DNA of 64,000 bases. It comes from Anastrepha obliqua (taxonomy: Eukaryota > Arthropoda > Insecta > Diptera > Tephritidae). The DNA is taken from NCBI RefSeq assembly GCF_027943255.1, contig NC_072896.1, positions 34,932,501-34,996,500 on the forward strand. The letters are read 5' to 3'. This document shows positions 51,850-63,950 of this stretch, one piece after another. The position numbers and the translations under genes are program-made. The stretch's first letter is position 1, and each line of letters begins with the position of its first letter. Below the pieces are notes generated by a model that had not been told where the DNA came from, did no database searches, and saw nothing but the letters and a program-made list of their open reading frames with translations.

Positions 51850-53410
51850 AGACTTGATTACTTCCGCCCCACCTCAGGCTCTTGGCGTTTCAACCTTTCA
51901 AACTATTTGTGTTGATCGGCGAGGGCTGAGGCTTCGCTGTTGACATAATGAGATAGCCAATTCATATGAGATAAGATTTTTTCTTAATTATGCCGGCAAC
52001 TGGTTCTATGCCGAGATGAAGTTCAAGATCACTGATGCGTACATACCAGGGCGCGTTAGTAGTGCAGCGCAAGACTTTATTTTGGAACCTCTGGATTTGA
52101 AATATTTAAGTTTTAGCATTTATTAGCGAAGTATTTTATTATAAGTGGATAGAGAAGTATTTTATTATAAGTGGATAAAGCGAATAGATTGCCCATAAGC
52201 CAATACAAGTTTCTGAATTTGAGAAGTTAAGTTTTCTTTTCTTCTTCACGTGAGCACTTCATCTGAGTTTGGACCTAAGAGTCAAAACCAAGTAATTTAG
52301 TCGTGTTATATTATGATACGAGATTTTCACTCCTTTAATATATGTGTAGTGGAGGATATCTGGTTTTATTGTACGCGAAGTCAATATGAACGAGTTTTAT
52401 TTCATTTAAAGTGTTAGGGATAGTCAGAATTTTCACAAAATTGGATTTTTGTTTTACATTTTCTTAAAGTATTGTACAATATCTTATAAGTATTGTGCGA
52501 AAATTTGAAGTGAATCCGACAAATACTTTTCGAGTTATTCAACAATTAACAAAGGAGGCTCCGGTATCGACAGCAAAACTTTAAACAAAACTATGTTTTT
52601 TTAACTGGTGATCACTGTAACTTAAAAACTGCTTGGTAGATTTCAATAAAATGTATACTACTTTTGAAAAATATAAAAAACTTGTACCTTATTCAAGGAT
52701 TTTTTTTATTCAAAATTTCGATTTTTTTAAACAATTTATTCTTGGCCGCCACACTATCAATTTTGAAAAAAGAAAGCTTCGATCAGGCTGAAGATTATAT
52801 ATTAATAAAACTAATTTCTCTTATCCGATTGATTTTAGATGAATCTCCAAGCACTTGTGATGATCACCGCAAGGGACTTCTGGAGAAACGGACTCCACAC
52901 AAGCAGCGATAACTTTTACAATTATTAATTTTTTTTTTTAATTTTATTAAATTCAAGTCCAAATATGATGTATTAATGCTATGTTTTTATTTTTGTAAAA
53001 TAAATCAACTGACTAGAAAAAAACAATTATTGAATACCATCATTTTTTCGGACCTCTGACTACCCCTAACCCCTTAATTTTATGCGCTAAGTAACTGTCC
53101 ACTTATAAGCAATTCACTCAATGAATCAAAACTGATAAAATAGCGGTGTCATCTGCAAAGGTTCCTTTGACGCAGTTCCGATGGGCAGGCAAATCGCATA
53201 TAAAGGATGGTCCCCAAAAGGCTACCCTGTGGGACACCAGCTTTAATTTCTTTCAGGTCAGAGTACGTGTCGTCGTACTTAATTCGTGAAATATATGAAA
53301 GATATACTAACATTTAGACACAAAGTCATTTATATGTGAATGTAACCAGCCGATGAGTGCTTTTATTTAAAATACGATTTATCATTCTAGCCTCCGAAAA
53401 GTCGAAATTA
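51850..53410 (-). pseudogene. Jockey-clade RT remnant, split by a TTAA element
   Basis: On the minus strand 53310-53140 reads YDDTYSDLKEIKAGVPQGSL then LGTILYMRFA, the RT box. After the inserted element (52410-53073) the thumb resumes: IKLVHIDFAYNKTRYPPLHI, YHNTTKLLG, AHVKKKRKQLNFQIQKLV and, near 52100-51950, CTTNAPWYVRISDL and GIEPVAGII in shifted frames. A 26-base tandem duplication (GAAGTATTTTATTATAAGTG) lies at 52128-52180. The element is 5'-truncated and multiply frameshifted. Confidence 0.8.
52410..53073. mobile_element. TTAA-flanked non-coding element, family 3
   Basis: TTAA flanks both ends (52406-52409, 53074-53077). The left end AGTGTTAGGGATAGTCAGA is the inverse of the right end TCTGACTACCCCTAACCCC with a few changes. 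It is 664 bp, AT-rich, without coding frame. It contains CGAAAATTTGAAGTGAATCC then TTTTCGAGTTATTC. It inserted into a Jockey RT gene. Confidence 0.85.
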
Positions 53411-55549
53411 AAATTTCTATGACAAAATTTCGAATATTTTCCAACATATTTAATGACGAAAAATTTCATTACTTTCACATCATTGCGCAGAATTGAAAAA
53501 TTGTGCGCACAAAAAATGCCTACCTTTCGCGCCTAAAAGATGACACTGCGTTATTTATGATGCTAATGCTGCTGAAACGACATAATAGGAGGGTTTTAGG
53601 CGCTTGCTGCATGCACCTATTTCTAGTGATTATGTTCGCTTACTTCTTACATTCAACTGAAAGACTTACGACTCGTGAGACGCCTGGAAGTAGGCAAGGA
53701 ATGCAATACATAGAAAAGAAAGGGTAATTGCAGTCTGAATGAATAATTTTGTGATTGCCAGCACAGAGTCAGTAGCAAATGAGAAAAAAACTAATAAGCT
53801 CATGTTGAGAGAAGCGAAGCATTACTTTATATGTAAGCCGCCTAACGAAACCACCCCTTTTCTGCCACATTCTACTCCCTACACACACACTTTATGCGCA
53901 TTTTGCGCAATTTGTTATCCTTGATGCGCATGAATTCATTTTGCTGCTTGGCATGCTTTTAATTATGCCAATAATAAACGTCACCATAAATTCCAATGGC
54001 AACTGAACTGCAGCAGCAACGTAGAGCTAGTGGAGACCTGGTAGCGCGGCAAAGGGTAGGGGGACGACGCAGGCAACAAATAACGACATTTGAACTTAAG
54101 TGGCTTTTAGTGGAGCAAAGAAGCTTGTATGAAAACAACAAAAACAAAAACCTACAAAAACAAAAAAAAAACAGGAATTGCGGGAAGATGAAAAAACGTA
54201 TGACCAGGTATAAAGTCACCAAACAGATAATACACAGCGAGCACAAGCAAGGCAAATAGCGTGCAGAAGAAGGACAGCAATCATTTTGCCTTTTAAATTA
54301 CAAAAAAAAAAAAACAAAAAACGTTACTGGCACTCCAACTTAACTTCTAAGGACACACGCAAACACAGATGTCGCTTTGGAAAAAAAGTGAAAATCCCAA
54401 ATTTCCACACTAACTAAGGGAATGTTTTGTACAAGCACAACGTGCAGCTACTTAAGGTAATTGTAATTTGTTCCATACTTTCAGGTAGCGAAAAACGTTA
54501 AATTTCCTCCTACTCTCTACACTTTTTAATAAAAATGCTTACGCGTGTTTTGAGTATGGAAGGAATGCAGACAATTTCCACTTTTAAAATTTGCGCAGTT
54601 TTTCACTCACTCACTAGTATGTGAGTGTGTGTGTGTATGTGCACTTTCTTTGAGCTTCTTTACCACTCACGCACACATGCACATTAGTGCGAATGTATAC
54701 ACACTCGAATGAGGCAAAAGTCAAGTGGTAGCAAAATTTCATGAAAGCGCCTAAGGAAACCGTTTCAAAGCATTTACTTAAGCTTTTCGCCTATAATTCT
54801 GCAAATGAGCTTTTTTACTCATAGCCCTGCAATTAGCTGCGTAATCATGCTTGGTATGCACATTTGAAACGTTCAAACGATTTTTTGACTTGCAACTTTT
54901 TTTCCTGTCTCCGTATGCCTTTGTCACCACTTTCTAGTGCATTTACTAGTTGACAGCACCAATTTATTCTCTATTTGATTGTCGTACCTTTTTTACTTTT
55001 TCGTTACTAATTAAGCTTAACGGCAAACTTAAGTGACTTTGAACTGAATTGGATGCGCAATTTGACGAATACATGTACACACACATATATCTACATACCT
55101 TACACATTTTGCTTCATGAATTTGAAAGCCCATAACATTTCCTACAAATCCGCTCTTGGAGTTTTATACTTATATCTGAAATTCAGCTCTGATTTTTTCT
55201 AACGTGAAATCATCATTTTCTCCATATTTATCAATCGCTGAAAAATCCCGATTTTAGCATCTTATTTAATGGCAAAGAAATAGGCATCCTTAAGGCAAAA
55301 GAATATTAAACTCACTCACCGAAAAACGCAAATATATTCTAAAAAAAGAACTTAACTCCAGAACTTCGTCAGTAACCTCGATGTAACCCCTGCCACTGAC
55401 TACTTACTTTAGAAAGCTGCCAAAAATGTAAAAGGGCCCGCTCCCACACAATCAGCCATTAAAATGGAAAATAGTAAATAGGCTAAATCAGATTTAGTAA
55501 AAGTTTACACATTTGATCGGCACTTGTCCCGAGTTTTTACACCACATGA
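53411..55549. other. AT-rich spacer, nothing recognised
   Basis: Simple GTGTGTGT near 54625, A-rich stretches near 54130-54180 and 54300. Open frames below 100 codons have no domain. Confidence 0.45.
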
Positions 55550-56095
55550 AGTTGAACCCTCGCTAAACACTGCTCAAAAGCCACAGACACCCTGGAACTC
55601 ATTCACCAAATGAACCCGCCCATAAAAAAATTTTCGAGAAAAGAAGCAAAACTAGCAATAAAAAAGCGTAAAGCAAAAAAATTCTCCAGATACGACCTCA
55701 TCACAGGAGAAGTACTTAAGCCACTTCCAGATGAAGGAATATCTTTCCTCTCGCATAAGCCCGGAAAAGGTGCCGAGAAAGTGAAATCTTATCGCCCCAC
55801 CTGCGTAGTGCCCACTGCCTCTGAAGTTATGGAATCCCCTTTTCTCAAAAGAATAATGGCCATCATTAAGCACCGAAAATTGATCCCAAATCATGAATTT
55901 GGCTTCAGAAAGACAAACCGGTAGCATCGAACAGGTACACAGACTCGTAAATAATATTCACAAAGTTTTTGAGCAGAAAAAGTATTTCACAGAAACATTT
56001 CTCAAAAAATCCCAAGCCTTTAATCGCATTTCGCATGACCCATAAATTATTACACTTTTATCAAGCCTACCACAAAGACGGATATTTCTTTGTTT
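55550..56095 (+). pseudogene. Jockey-clade RT N-terminal fragment
   Basis: Plus strand 55610-55924: MNPPIKKFSRKEAKLAIKKR, KAKKFSRYDLITGEVLKPLP, KPGKGAEKVKSYRPTCVVPT, HRKLIPNHEFGFRK. After frameshifts, IEQVHRLVNNIHKVFEQKKY can be followed. These are the first RT motifs of a Jockey element. A deletion of about 25 residues lies between LPDEGI and KPGKGA. The copy ends at a TTAA element. Confidence 0.85.
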
Positions 56096-56096
56096 A

Positions 56097-56647
56097 GGAG
56101 GCAGATACCTGTAAAATTTCGAAAATTTAATTTTTTTTTCATAAAATGTTAATAGAATCTTTTAACAATATGTCAAAAAAATTTTAGAGTTTTTTTTAAG
56201 TATTGCTTATATTATAGATCGTCAACCGTGACGACTCTATTCTTTGCGTTCGAGCGCTGGGAGAGGTATAGTTATGTTGTATTCAAACTTTAGATGCGTT
56301 TTTCTAAAAACCATATTTTTCGAATTAGCGTACACGATAACCCGCGATTTTTTTTCATTTGTTTTTAATTCATATAAAAATTATGACATTAATAAACAAA
56401 AGAGATTTTGTTTTTTTGTATTCAGGTCACACGCTACAATTCGCGCCGATTGAGAAGCCCGCTGCGACTTTCCTGGAAGAATTGAGTGTACATCCGCTAT
56501 TTTAAATGATTACAATATAAATTTTATATTATCATAAGGTATAAATAAACTGTATGCCAATTTTGAAAAAAATATATTGACTTCTTACATTTAAATAATT
56601 TTAATGAAAATCAGGGAAAATATAGCCATTTACAGGTATCTGTCCCC
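56097..56647. mobile_element. TTAA-flanked non-coding element, family 1 copy B
   Basis: Starts GGAGGCAGATACCTGTAAAA after TTTA (a mutated TTAA) and ends TTTACAGGTATCTGTCCCC before TTAA at 56648-56651. Its inverse matches 40336-41066 over most of the length, for example TGGCATACAGTTTATTTATA and CGCTGGGAGAGGTATAGTTA (inverse in copy A). It has an internal deletion of about 180 bases relative to copy A. Confidence 0.87.
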
Positions 56648-56651
56648 TTAA

Positions 56652-57465
56652 GCAAAACGAAGAACTCTGTGAAAGTTTGGCCATCAGCCAGTACCAGTCA
56701 CGATTTACCAGTCACTGAGAAAATTATCGTTGAAACTTTTGATTGAGCTCAATAATTCTGATAAAGTGTTTTGTGGGTCAAAGGCAATATATGAAATGGG
56801 TTTTAAATTTTTTATATAATATATTCTTACCGTAGTCACCGCATTAGAAACGTGCATTAAATTTTTCATAACGAACAATCAACTAATTACACAGCACTAC
56901 AAAATCAAAAAGAGTAAGGAAAATTTTAAGATGTCTAATAGAGGTAGTAGAACTGTTCGAGTGCTGTATGATCACGAGTTTGAAAATTGTCCAGCACCCT
57001 AAAATACTCAATTTTTTAATAAAAACAGAAACTAACTTCACATACCCTCACCTAAAAAACAAGTTTAGCGCCTTAAACTTTTTAGCAACTTTTAGTCTTA
57101 ATCCGCTTTTGGAACAAAAATATTCTCGATTTCATGATAATAATCAAAGCAAATTGCTAATAATTCCTGGCTGAGTACTGCTGGTTGCTTAGCCGCGAAA
57201 CTACCGATAATTTATTGAAGCGAAAATATCAAGCAAATATGATACTTCTAGTAAATATTTTATGTATTTACTACGAGGCTAAAGTGATAAATTGTATTTA
57301 AGTAAAAGCTTTCATCACCTGGTTAGATACACAGATGCATGACTTCATGAGTATATTCTAGAACATCTGTCATTTTAGTTATTTGGAACAGAATAAAGAC
57401 AGTAGTCAGTAGGCAGTTATCAAATGTCAATAGTCAATACTAACACATAGTTACATATATATATA
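56652..57465. other. Spacer with AGTCAAT block
   Basis: GTAGTCAGTAGGCAGTTATC and TGTCAATAGTCAATACTAAC at 57402-57443 belong to the AGTCAAT repeat. Otherwise AT-rich and unrecognised. Confidence 0.45.
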
Positions 57466-57757
57466 ATTGGCGCGTACACCCTTTCTGGGTGTTTGGCCGA
57501 GCTCCTCCTCCTATTTGTGGTGTGCCTCTTGATGTTGTTCCACAAATGGAGGGACCTACAGTTTCAAGCCGACTCCGAACGGCAGATATTTTTATGAGGA
57601 GCTTTTTCATGGCAGAAATACACTCGGAGGCTTACCATTGCCTGCCGAGGGGCAGCCGCTAAAAATGTTTTTTATTACTTTTGGTTTCACCGAGATTCGA
57701 ACCTACGTTCTTTCTGAACTCCAATGGTAGTTACGCGCCAACCCATTCGAGGTGCCA
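57466..57757 (-). mobile_element. SINE family A, best copy with tRNA-like head
   Basis: On the minus strand the head has GGTTCGAATCTCGG (B-box, 57690-57703) and GGGTTGGCGCGTAACTACC (A-box-like, about 57730-57748). The body then follows the family order to TGTACGCGCCAAT and a short (TA)n tail at 57455-57465. This is the layout of a tRNA-derived SINE copied by a LINE partner. It lies against a decayed RT fragment on the same strand. Confidence 0.88.
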
Positions 57758-58170
57758 TGTGCTTACAGAATACAGGTTTTCCTTGAGCTACTCCTTTTAC
57801 AAGGCGCATGCAGCTTATTATTGTAGAGCAACTTGCATTTTCGTTTGGGTCCATCCTCAGAACATGTGCAGCCCACTTAGAACGCTGAAGATTGATGTAG
57901 TCGGCAGTTTCGAAGTCGTTTAACTCGGATGTGCAATCCTTCATTGTAACGTAGGCGATAATTGACGTGATCTATCAGTATCGATCGAATGATGCAGCGT
58001 GGGATTTTTCGCTCAAATTCGCTTTTCTTCATCCGCCTTGAGCATCTCCCAAGTTTCAGAAGCAAAAGCAACGCAATTATTGTTCTATCGAGTTTTGGCT
58101 TCATTCGCTTAGAAAAAAACGGGGAACCTGGAACTTTGTGTAGCGCAAAGAAGGCCACATTCCCTGCCTG
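57758..58170 (-). pseudogene. Endonuclease-RT C-terminal fragment
   Basis: On the minus strand 58060-57877: FERKIPRCIIRSILIDHVNY, LRYNEGLHIRVKRLRNCRL. Then in another frame LQRSKWAAHVLRMDPNENAS. The phrase order (FERKILR-like, then a GHVxRM-like motif) matches the tail of the family at 16.2 kb. It is short and multiply damaged. Confidence 0.65.
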
Positions 58171-60290
58171 ATGGCATGCTCTAACTTCTTGCTTGGGTGT
58201 TGCGTCCGCAGAGTTGATAGAGGCAAGTTAAAAATATAAAAAAATTTGTGTAAATTTCAGGCAAATTTCTTCGCATATACAAAATATTTTGCCGAAAGTC
58301 ATTGTCTATTTCAGAAATGCCAATATTCTTCTTTCTAAGGAAAGATTAAAACCTGATTTTATATGCAATTCTAAGAAAAAAGGTTTATTAGAGCATAGCA
58401 CTAAAATAAGTTTCCAGCCCCTACCAGCGTTTCCAGCTAGGAGCGATGTCAAAAATAAACTTGGCACACCCTAATATATTGTACATAAATACAGATTTAG
58501 TGGTATTTATTTAATCATGTGAATAGAAAGCAGTTTACTATTCGAAGATCTGGAAGAACCTATGCGAAACACCAATAGAGCCATCCACATTGCCAAAACA
58601 TCCTCTTTCAATTTGGTCAAATTTTCCAAAAAAAAAACATAGAATCACCAGAAGTGAGAACTGTTTTCCAGGTGCCTGTATATCTCACGTACTTCTGTCT
58701 ATCACTTCTTCGTTAAATTTATTTATTAAACAATCATATTTGTTACCCTCAATGGCTAGTCTCATGAAAATTTAACGCCAAATGTGTCAACTCTTTATGA
58801 ACTGCACTCACTGCCCTCCTCAAAGCCATATGAAACAATTTAATCACAATTCAATCAGCACCAGTCAACCAACTAATCTTTTCAATTGGTCGTGAGGCGA
58901 TCGAAAGTTGGCAGCCACACAGCCAACTGGCAAATCCTCACGCTCCACTTCCAAAACAAAACCAAAAACAAAAAAAAACGAAAAAAAAACTTAAAACCAA
59001 AGTACAAAAATATAGAGAAAAAAAAAAAACACATTTGAAATCTCGTCGCGTATTTTTCCTGACGATTTGTGCACCGCATTTTTTATTATTCACACAAAAT
59101 GCGAAAGCATAAAAATTGTGTTTGTTGTTGGTTCTGTTGTTATTGTAGTTGTTGGTAGCGCAAACTTTCATAGTAACATTACAGCACTCGCGGCAATAGT
59201 TTCAAAGTTGTTGTTATTGAATTTGGCAGTAGTTGTTGTTGTTACGTACAAAGTTGTTATTGTAATGTTACTGTTATTGGCTTCGTCGCCATTTCCTCGT
59301 TACACAATTTTTTTCTGCCTCAACTTATGCACAACGCACACACACACACACATGCGCACTAACACACTCTCGTATGCAGAATGGAAATGTTGGCGTGGAA
59401 ATTACGCTTCGCACATGAGCTGTTATAGAATACTGCCAAATGTTTCTTGTTGTTGCTGTTGGTGTTTTCGCTCTTGCCACTATCGGTGTGGCATTGCTGT
59501 CAGTGCTGTAAAATGCATGGTTGAGCAGCAGCAATAGCAACAACATCAATAGCAGCGGCAACGATAATGTCAGTTGTATTGGCAATGTGGCAATAGCGGC
59601 ATATGCGCCGAAAAATATCTTACGATTTGAACTTCTGCATTTTTATTTGCATTGCAAAGTTTTTGAAATTTAATTTCTTTTATTTATTTATTTATATTTT
59701 TATTTTATTTTTTTATTTTATTTCATTCTTTCGTTTTCGGTGGCTTTACTTCTTTCACTTCCGTTCACTTTTGCACGCTCAGCCTTGCGCAACCAAAACA
59801 TGACAGAGCACGAAAAGCTAGCAAATGCTGTGCAATTGAATAGAAGGGGGTACAAGCAGTAGTGAGCGTTTACTTGTAGTTATAAAAAAATATTAAAAAA
59901 AAAAAAATGAAAAAATTCGCATAAAACGAATGCATTGAAAAATGTTGACACTACGTGACGCAGATAACTGATTTGAATTTAAAACTCATTTGGAAAATTG
60001 TTTACATTGCATGCACGCGCACAACTGAGCAAGTCTATGGGTCCGTGAATAGATTTGCATTACATTACATATTCGTGCATGCATGTAATGTGATTGTATT
60101 TACTTAGAGGCATATTTTTAAATGTCAAATAGAAGCAAGAAAAAAATGTAAGAAAACTCAGATTTGCTGCGTTTCTTTTGTGTCTATTATTTATATTACA
60201 TATACGACGGTTGCTCAAATTTTTTTATTTATTCATCAATAAACATAGTGAGCTCATAAAATAAAGAGAAAAATCCCGTTTAACCTCAGC
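58171..60290. other. AT-rich spacer with GTTGTT and CACACA microsatellites
   Basis: TTGTTGTTG-type repeats at 59120-59260, (CA)n near 59340 and poly-A/T tracts. Frames of up to 156 codons at 59067-59585 reflect these repeats on both strands. No gene supported. Confidence 0.5.
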
Positions 60291-60294
60291 TACT

Positions 60295-61432
60295 CAACGG
60301 AAAATTAGGAATTCTACAGAGACAGTCGAAGACAGTACAAGAAGACAATTAAGAATGCCAAGAAAGAGAGCTGGAGGGAGGTTCTGATAGCTAAGCCATG
60401 TACTTTCGAAAGCTCATTCAATGACTTCTTGGATCAAGAAACCAGATGGTACTTGGTGCGCTTCAACAGAAGTATCGCTAGAACTTTTGTTAAACACTCA
60501 TTTTCGAAGGCGAAATACATACTAGGCGGATGCCAATATGATCCACAGCACCTTGCAGATTATAATGGGCAATCATCTGTTTTTCACCTCTAACTCTCCG
60601 GGCCCTGATGAGATCAATCCAAAGATGTTACAGGAAACCCTAGACTGTATCCTACTATGGCTAGTGGAAATTTTCAAAGCGTGTTTAAATCTAGGCCATA
60701 TGCCAGAAAGTTGGAAACTCGACAAAGTCGCCTTCATACCAAAAGTAGGTAGGTGGGGCAAGAATCAACGAAGGATTTTAGGTCAATCAGTCTTCTCAGA
60801 AGATTTCTATTTTAGGTGCAATATCGCTATTCTTTCGGATAGCCAAGCTGCAATCCAAGTACTGGACCCAACTACAACACCCTCTACTGGTTGAACAAAG
60901 TAGGAATAAACTTACGACATTGAAGGAAAACCATAAAGTTACCTTAATCTGGTTCCCGTGACATCAGAATATTAAAGGTAATGAAAAAGCAAATAAACTG
61001 GCAAGAGGGTGATCTGCCATGAATATAGTTGTTGCAGGATCGGTATTCACACCACTGGGTGCAATTAAGAATGTAATTTCTTTAAAGTATCTACAAATCG
61101 CGGATTGCATATGGAGGGATCAGATAACCTGTGAAGTCAGCAGAACGTTATGGCGCACCTATAACCTTAAAGAAAAAACGTCCAGATTGATAAACATGAA
61201 ACGACGGGACGCCTCTAGAATCACGGCAGTCATAACTGATTCTTGGTCTGTCAGGGAAGAAGCAGCCAAAATGGGCATCTCTGCAAACAACCGGAGAAGA
61301 AGAAAACAATCTTTAATTTCCTCTGTGACTGCCCTGCCCGATGGAAGGACAGAATATTTATCCTGGGCACTCTTGAACAGCGGAGTCTCGACGTCAACAA
61401 TCTATTAAGGTTCTTAAACCGCACAGACTAGA
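60295..61432 (+). pseudogene. LOA/I-like element, RT joined to RNase H by a deletion
   Basis: Plus strand: EFYRDSRRQYKKTIKNAKKE and WREVLIAKPCTFESSFNDFL (before RT), then SPGPDEINPKMLQETLDCIL, KACLNLGHMPESWKLDKVAF, IPKVGRWG. After SLLRRFLF-like sequence near 60805 it jumps to CNIAILSDSQAAIQVLD, the third RNase H motif. The RT active site and the first RNase H motifs are gone. VTLIWFP, NIKGNEKANKLARG and a decayed tail follow to TAG at 61432. It is a deleted, frameshifted relative of the 10.4 kb element, not a recent copy of it. Confidence 0.83.
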
Positions 61433-61639
61433 TAAAGTCATGCTATAATTAACCGTTAATCAAGTTGGTAACGAGGTGTTGCAACAAAAAGTGCGGAAGC
61501 GCTAGTTGGATCCTGGATGAATCACCAACCAACCAACCAACCCATAGACATTGCCGACTAGGCATAGCGATAAGAGCCTTAAAACCGAAATCGTAATAAC
61601 CATCGACCAAACAAATGACACAATATAAAATTACGTGTT

Positions 61640-62700
61640 TTTTTTTTCAAGTTTCAGTTTTGAGCACAAGTTATTCAAAATAATATTTAGTGACTGCGTT
61701 TATGTCGCCAAAACATGATTTCCAAGGTTGAACATTCCTCAGGTGACCCAACATTCATCAAACACATCACAGCGACTTACATTTATGAGTACGACACGCA
61801 ATCCATACATCAAACAAGTGAGTGGACAGCTCCAAATGAACCAAGACCAACAAAACCACGTCGTTTTCAGTTAAAAAAGAAAATGGTTTGACAGGAAGCG
61901 GAAAAGATGGTAATCGTTCGGTGCAAGGTCTGGAGAATACGGCGGATGCTGAAGTTCGTGGAGTGCGGCTTTGACGACTTGTGCAACATGGGGCGTTGTC
62001 GTGAAGGAGTATGGTTTGACCATGTCGATCAGGTCTTTTCAGTCTAATAGCTTTATTCACGCGGTGTAGCTGGGCAATGTAGACCGTGACCTTGTTGACC
62101 GTGACATTCTTGACGAGCATTTTCGCATACCCACCAAAGATGAAGATCCGGCTTGGATGAAGATCCGGCTTGACTCTCAGCTTTGACGTATCTCCTGGAG
62201 TCACCCACTCCTTTTTTTGCTTCGTATTGATGTATGGGCACCATTTCTCATCTGCCGTGACGATTTGCTGCAAAAAGCGTTGTTTAAGAGAAGCAATTTG
62301 AAGGCGCCTTTTTTTTGTTTTTTTTTTTCGTTGAGCTTGTAAGGCTGCCAGGCTCCAATTTTTCGGTAAATCTCATTGAATGAAGGTGATTGAGAATTGT
62401 TTTATGATCGCAGTTCATTTTTTCCGTCAATTCACGACTTCAAAAGTGATTTGAGACGATCTTCATCGAATTCAGGGGGCCTTCCGCTGTGAGACGTGTC
62501 ATCGATATGCAAGTCGCCATTTTTGAACTTTGCAAACCATTTCAGTGGTGAAGACTCGCCTATGACACCTTCTCAATACACGTGGCAAATGTCTCAACCT
62601 CCTTCTGCAGCTTTTTCACCTCTATGAGGAGAGAAAAGGAGATCAGGTGTCGAAAATGTTGATGTTTACCTCTTGAGTGTTCCCCTTCTAAGCCTCAAAA
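61640..62700 (-). pseudogene. Mariner transposase remnant, mellifera-like
   Basis: On the minus strand: CHVYWEGVIGES, KWFAKFKNGDLHIDDTSHSG then RPPEFDEDRL (about 62570-62450), frameshifts, then the open frame 62273-61767 with QQIVTADEKWCPYINTKQKK, EWVTPGDTSKLRVKPDLHPS, YIAQLHRVNKAIRLKRPDRH and TILLHDNAPCCTSRQS. The first two catalytic aspartates (TADEKW, LLHDNA) are present; the third (PPYSPDLAPTD-like) is frameshifted near 61930. A deletion of part of the central core follows FIFGGYA. The element ends were not placed. Different lineage from both mariners at 7.7-10.1 kb. Confidence 0.88.
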
Positions 62701-62919
62701 CTAATAAAAAAATTTAATAGCTCAAAACTACAATTAACACAGTTTTGTAGAGCAGATCGTGAAAGCCCAACATTGAGGAGGGAGAAAAGAACGCAACAAC
62801 CGCCTTGTATGGATGAGAGGGCGCAATTGTCAAAATGTGAGGAATTTCGCCTAGAGTTGTATTTTGGCTCTATAATACAATAATAAAGCCAATTTTGTTA
62901 TCTGCACTCATTGGAATCA

Positions 62920-63950
62920 GTGGGGCGCTTCGCACTACTCCTACTTTATGCTGAATATGGCACCCATGGATATTGCAGGTAAAACTGCTGCTGCACGCAC
63001 CGCTATCATATTGAGGGGTTCGGGCTATTGGCTCAATGCGCACTCAAGCATCCTTAGAAGCTTTGAGTTAATCCCCCCGTCGAAGGATCAGTGTGTACCC
63101 TCGCTTCGTCCAAACTGAACTTTCTCCACCCATCAAGGCAAAAGTCGACCGGGGGCAACACCTGGAGACAGGGCATGGTTAACCTGTTCACGGATGGCTT
63201 GAAGTTGTACGGAAGTTTTGGCGAAGAGACCCCCATCAGACTCAAATTTAGGTCACCGAAACACTGCAGTGTGTTCCAAGCATCTGATTGGTACTGGAAG
63301 GTAAATGGTGGTGGAAGGTAAATATTTACTTAGATAGCCAACCGGCAATTAGAGCCCTCTATTATGGGGCACTCGAAACTGGTCAGAGAATGTCTGGTCT
63401 CACTTTCGATTGCATCAGAATTCTTCGGCATAAGGACAATCTGGGTACCTGATCATAGTGGCATTGCGCGAAACTGCGAAACAAGGGACTTGTGAGGTAG
63501 TGTGCCCACGAAAGGAGAAGATCGGGATCCGCTTGACAATCTGCGCTATACTCCTGGAAGGATGGGTTTTGCACCAACTCAACAAGTGCTGGGCAAGTAC
63601 ACAAACTTGTAAGGTCGGGACGGCTGCCCACGTGTGCATTGGAGGCGTTCGAGAGATCTTCTGAGGATGACAAAATCGCAGCTCTCAAACTTCATGGGTG
63701 TTCTCACAGATCACCATCCGCAAAGTAAGCATGCCGTGAGGCTTGAAATTGCTTCCAGTTCCTTTTGCATCAGCTATATGGAGGATGAGGTTGACTCATC
63801 CCAGCACCTTCTCTTTAGGTGATCTACTCTCGCGGGACTAAGATTTAAGTATCTTGGCTTTAACTTCCTTGCTACGCCTACTGACATAGCAGGCCTTGAT
63901 ATGAAAAATCTGATGAACTTCATCAGCAGCATAAAGCGGCTAACATAGCC
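62920..63950 (+). pseudogene. RNase H end of a LOA/I-like element
   Basis: Plus strand: LNMAPMDIAGKTAAARTAI, RQGMVNLFTDGLKLYGSFGE then IRLKFRSPKHCSVFQA (first two RNase H motifs), NIYLDSQPAIRALYYGALE, and FFGIRTIWVPDHSGIARN with PGH changed to PDH. The tail reads LSNFMGVLTDHHPQSKHAVR and EVDSSQHLLFR, then LDMKNLMNFISSIKRLT to TAG near 63948. Several frame changes. Same family as 29.8 and 39.6 kb. Confidence 0.83.

Noticed and set aside
59067..59585. Open frames of 156 and 86 codons with hydrophobic runs resembling membrane proteins
   Set aside because: They come from GTTGTT and CACACA repeats read on both strands; valine and leucine runs are the result of the repeat, and there is no conserved domain.
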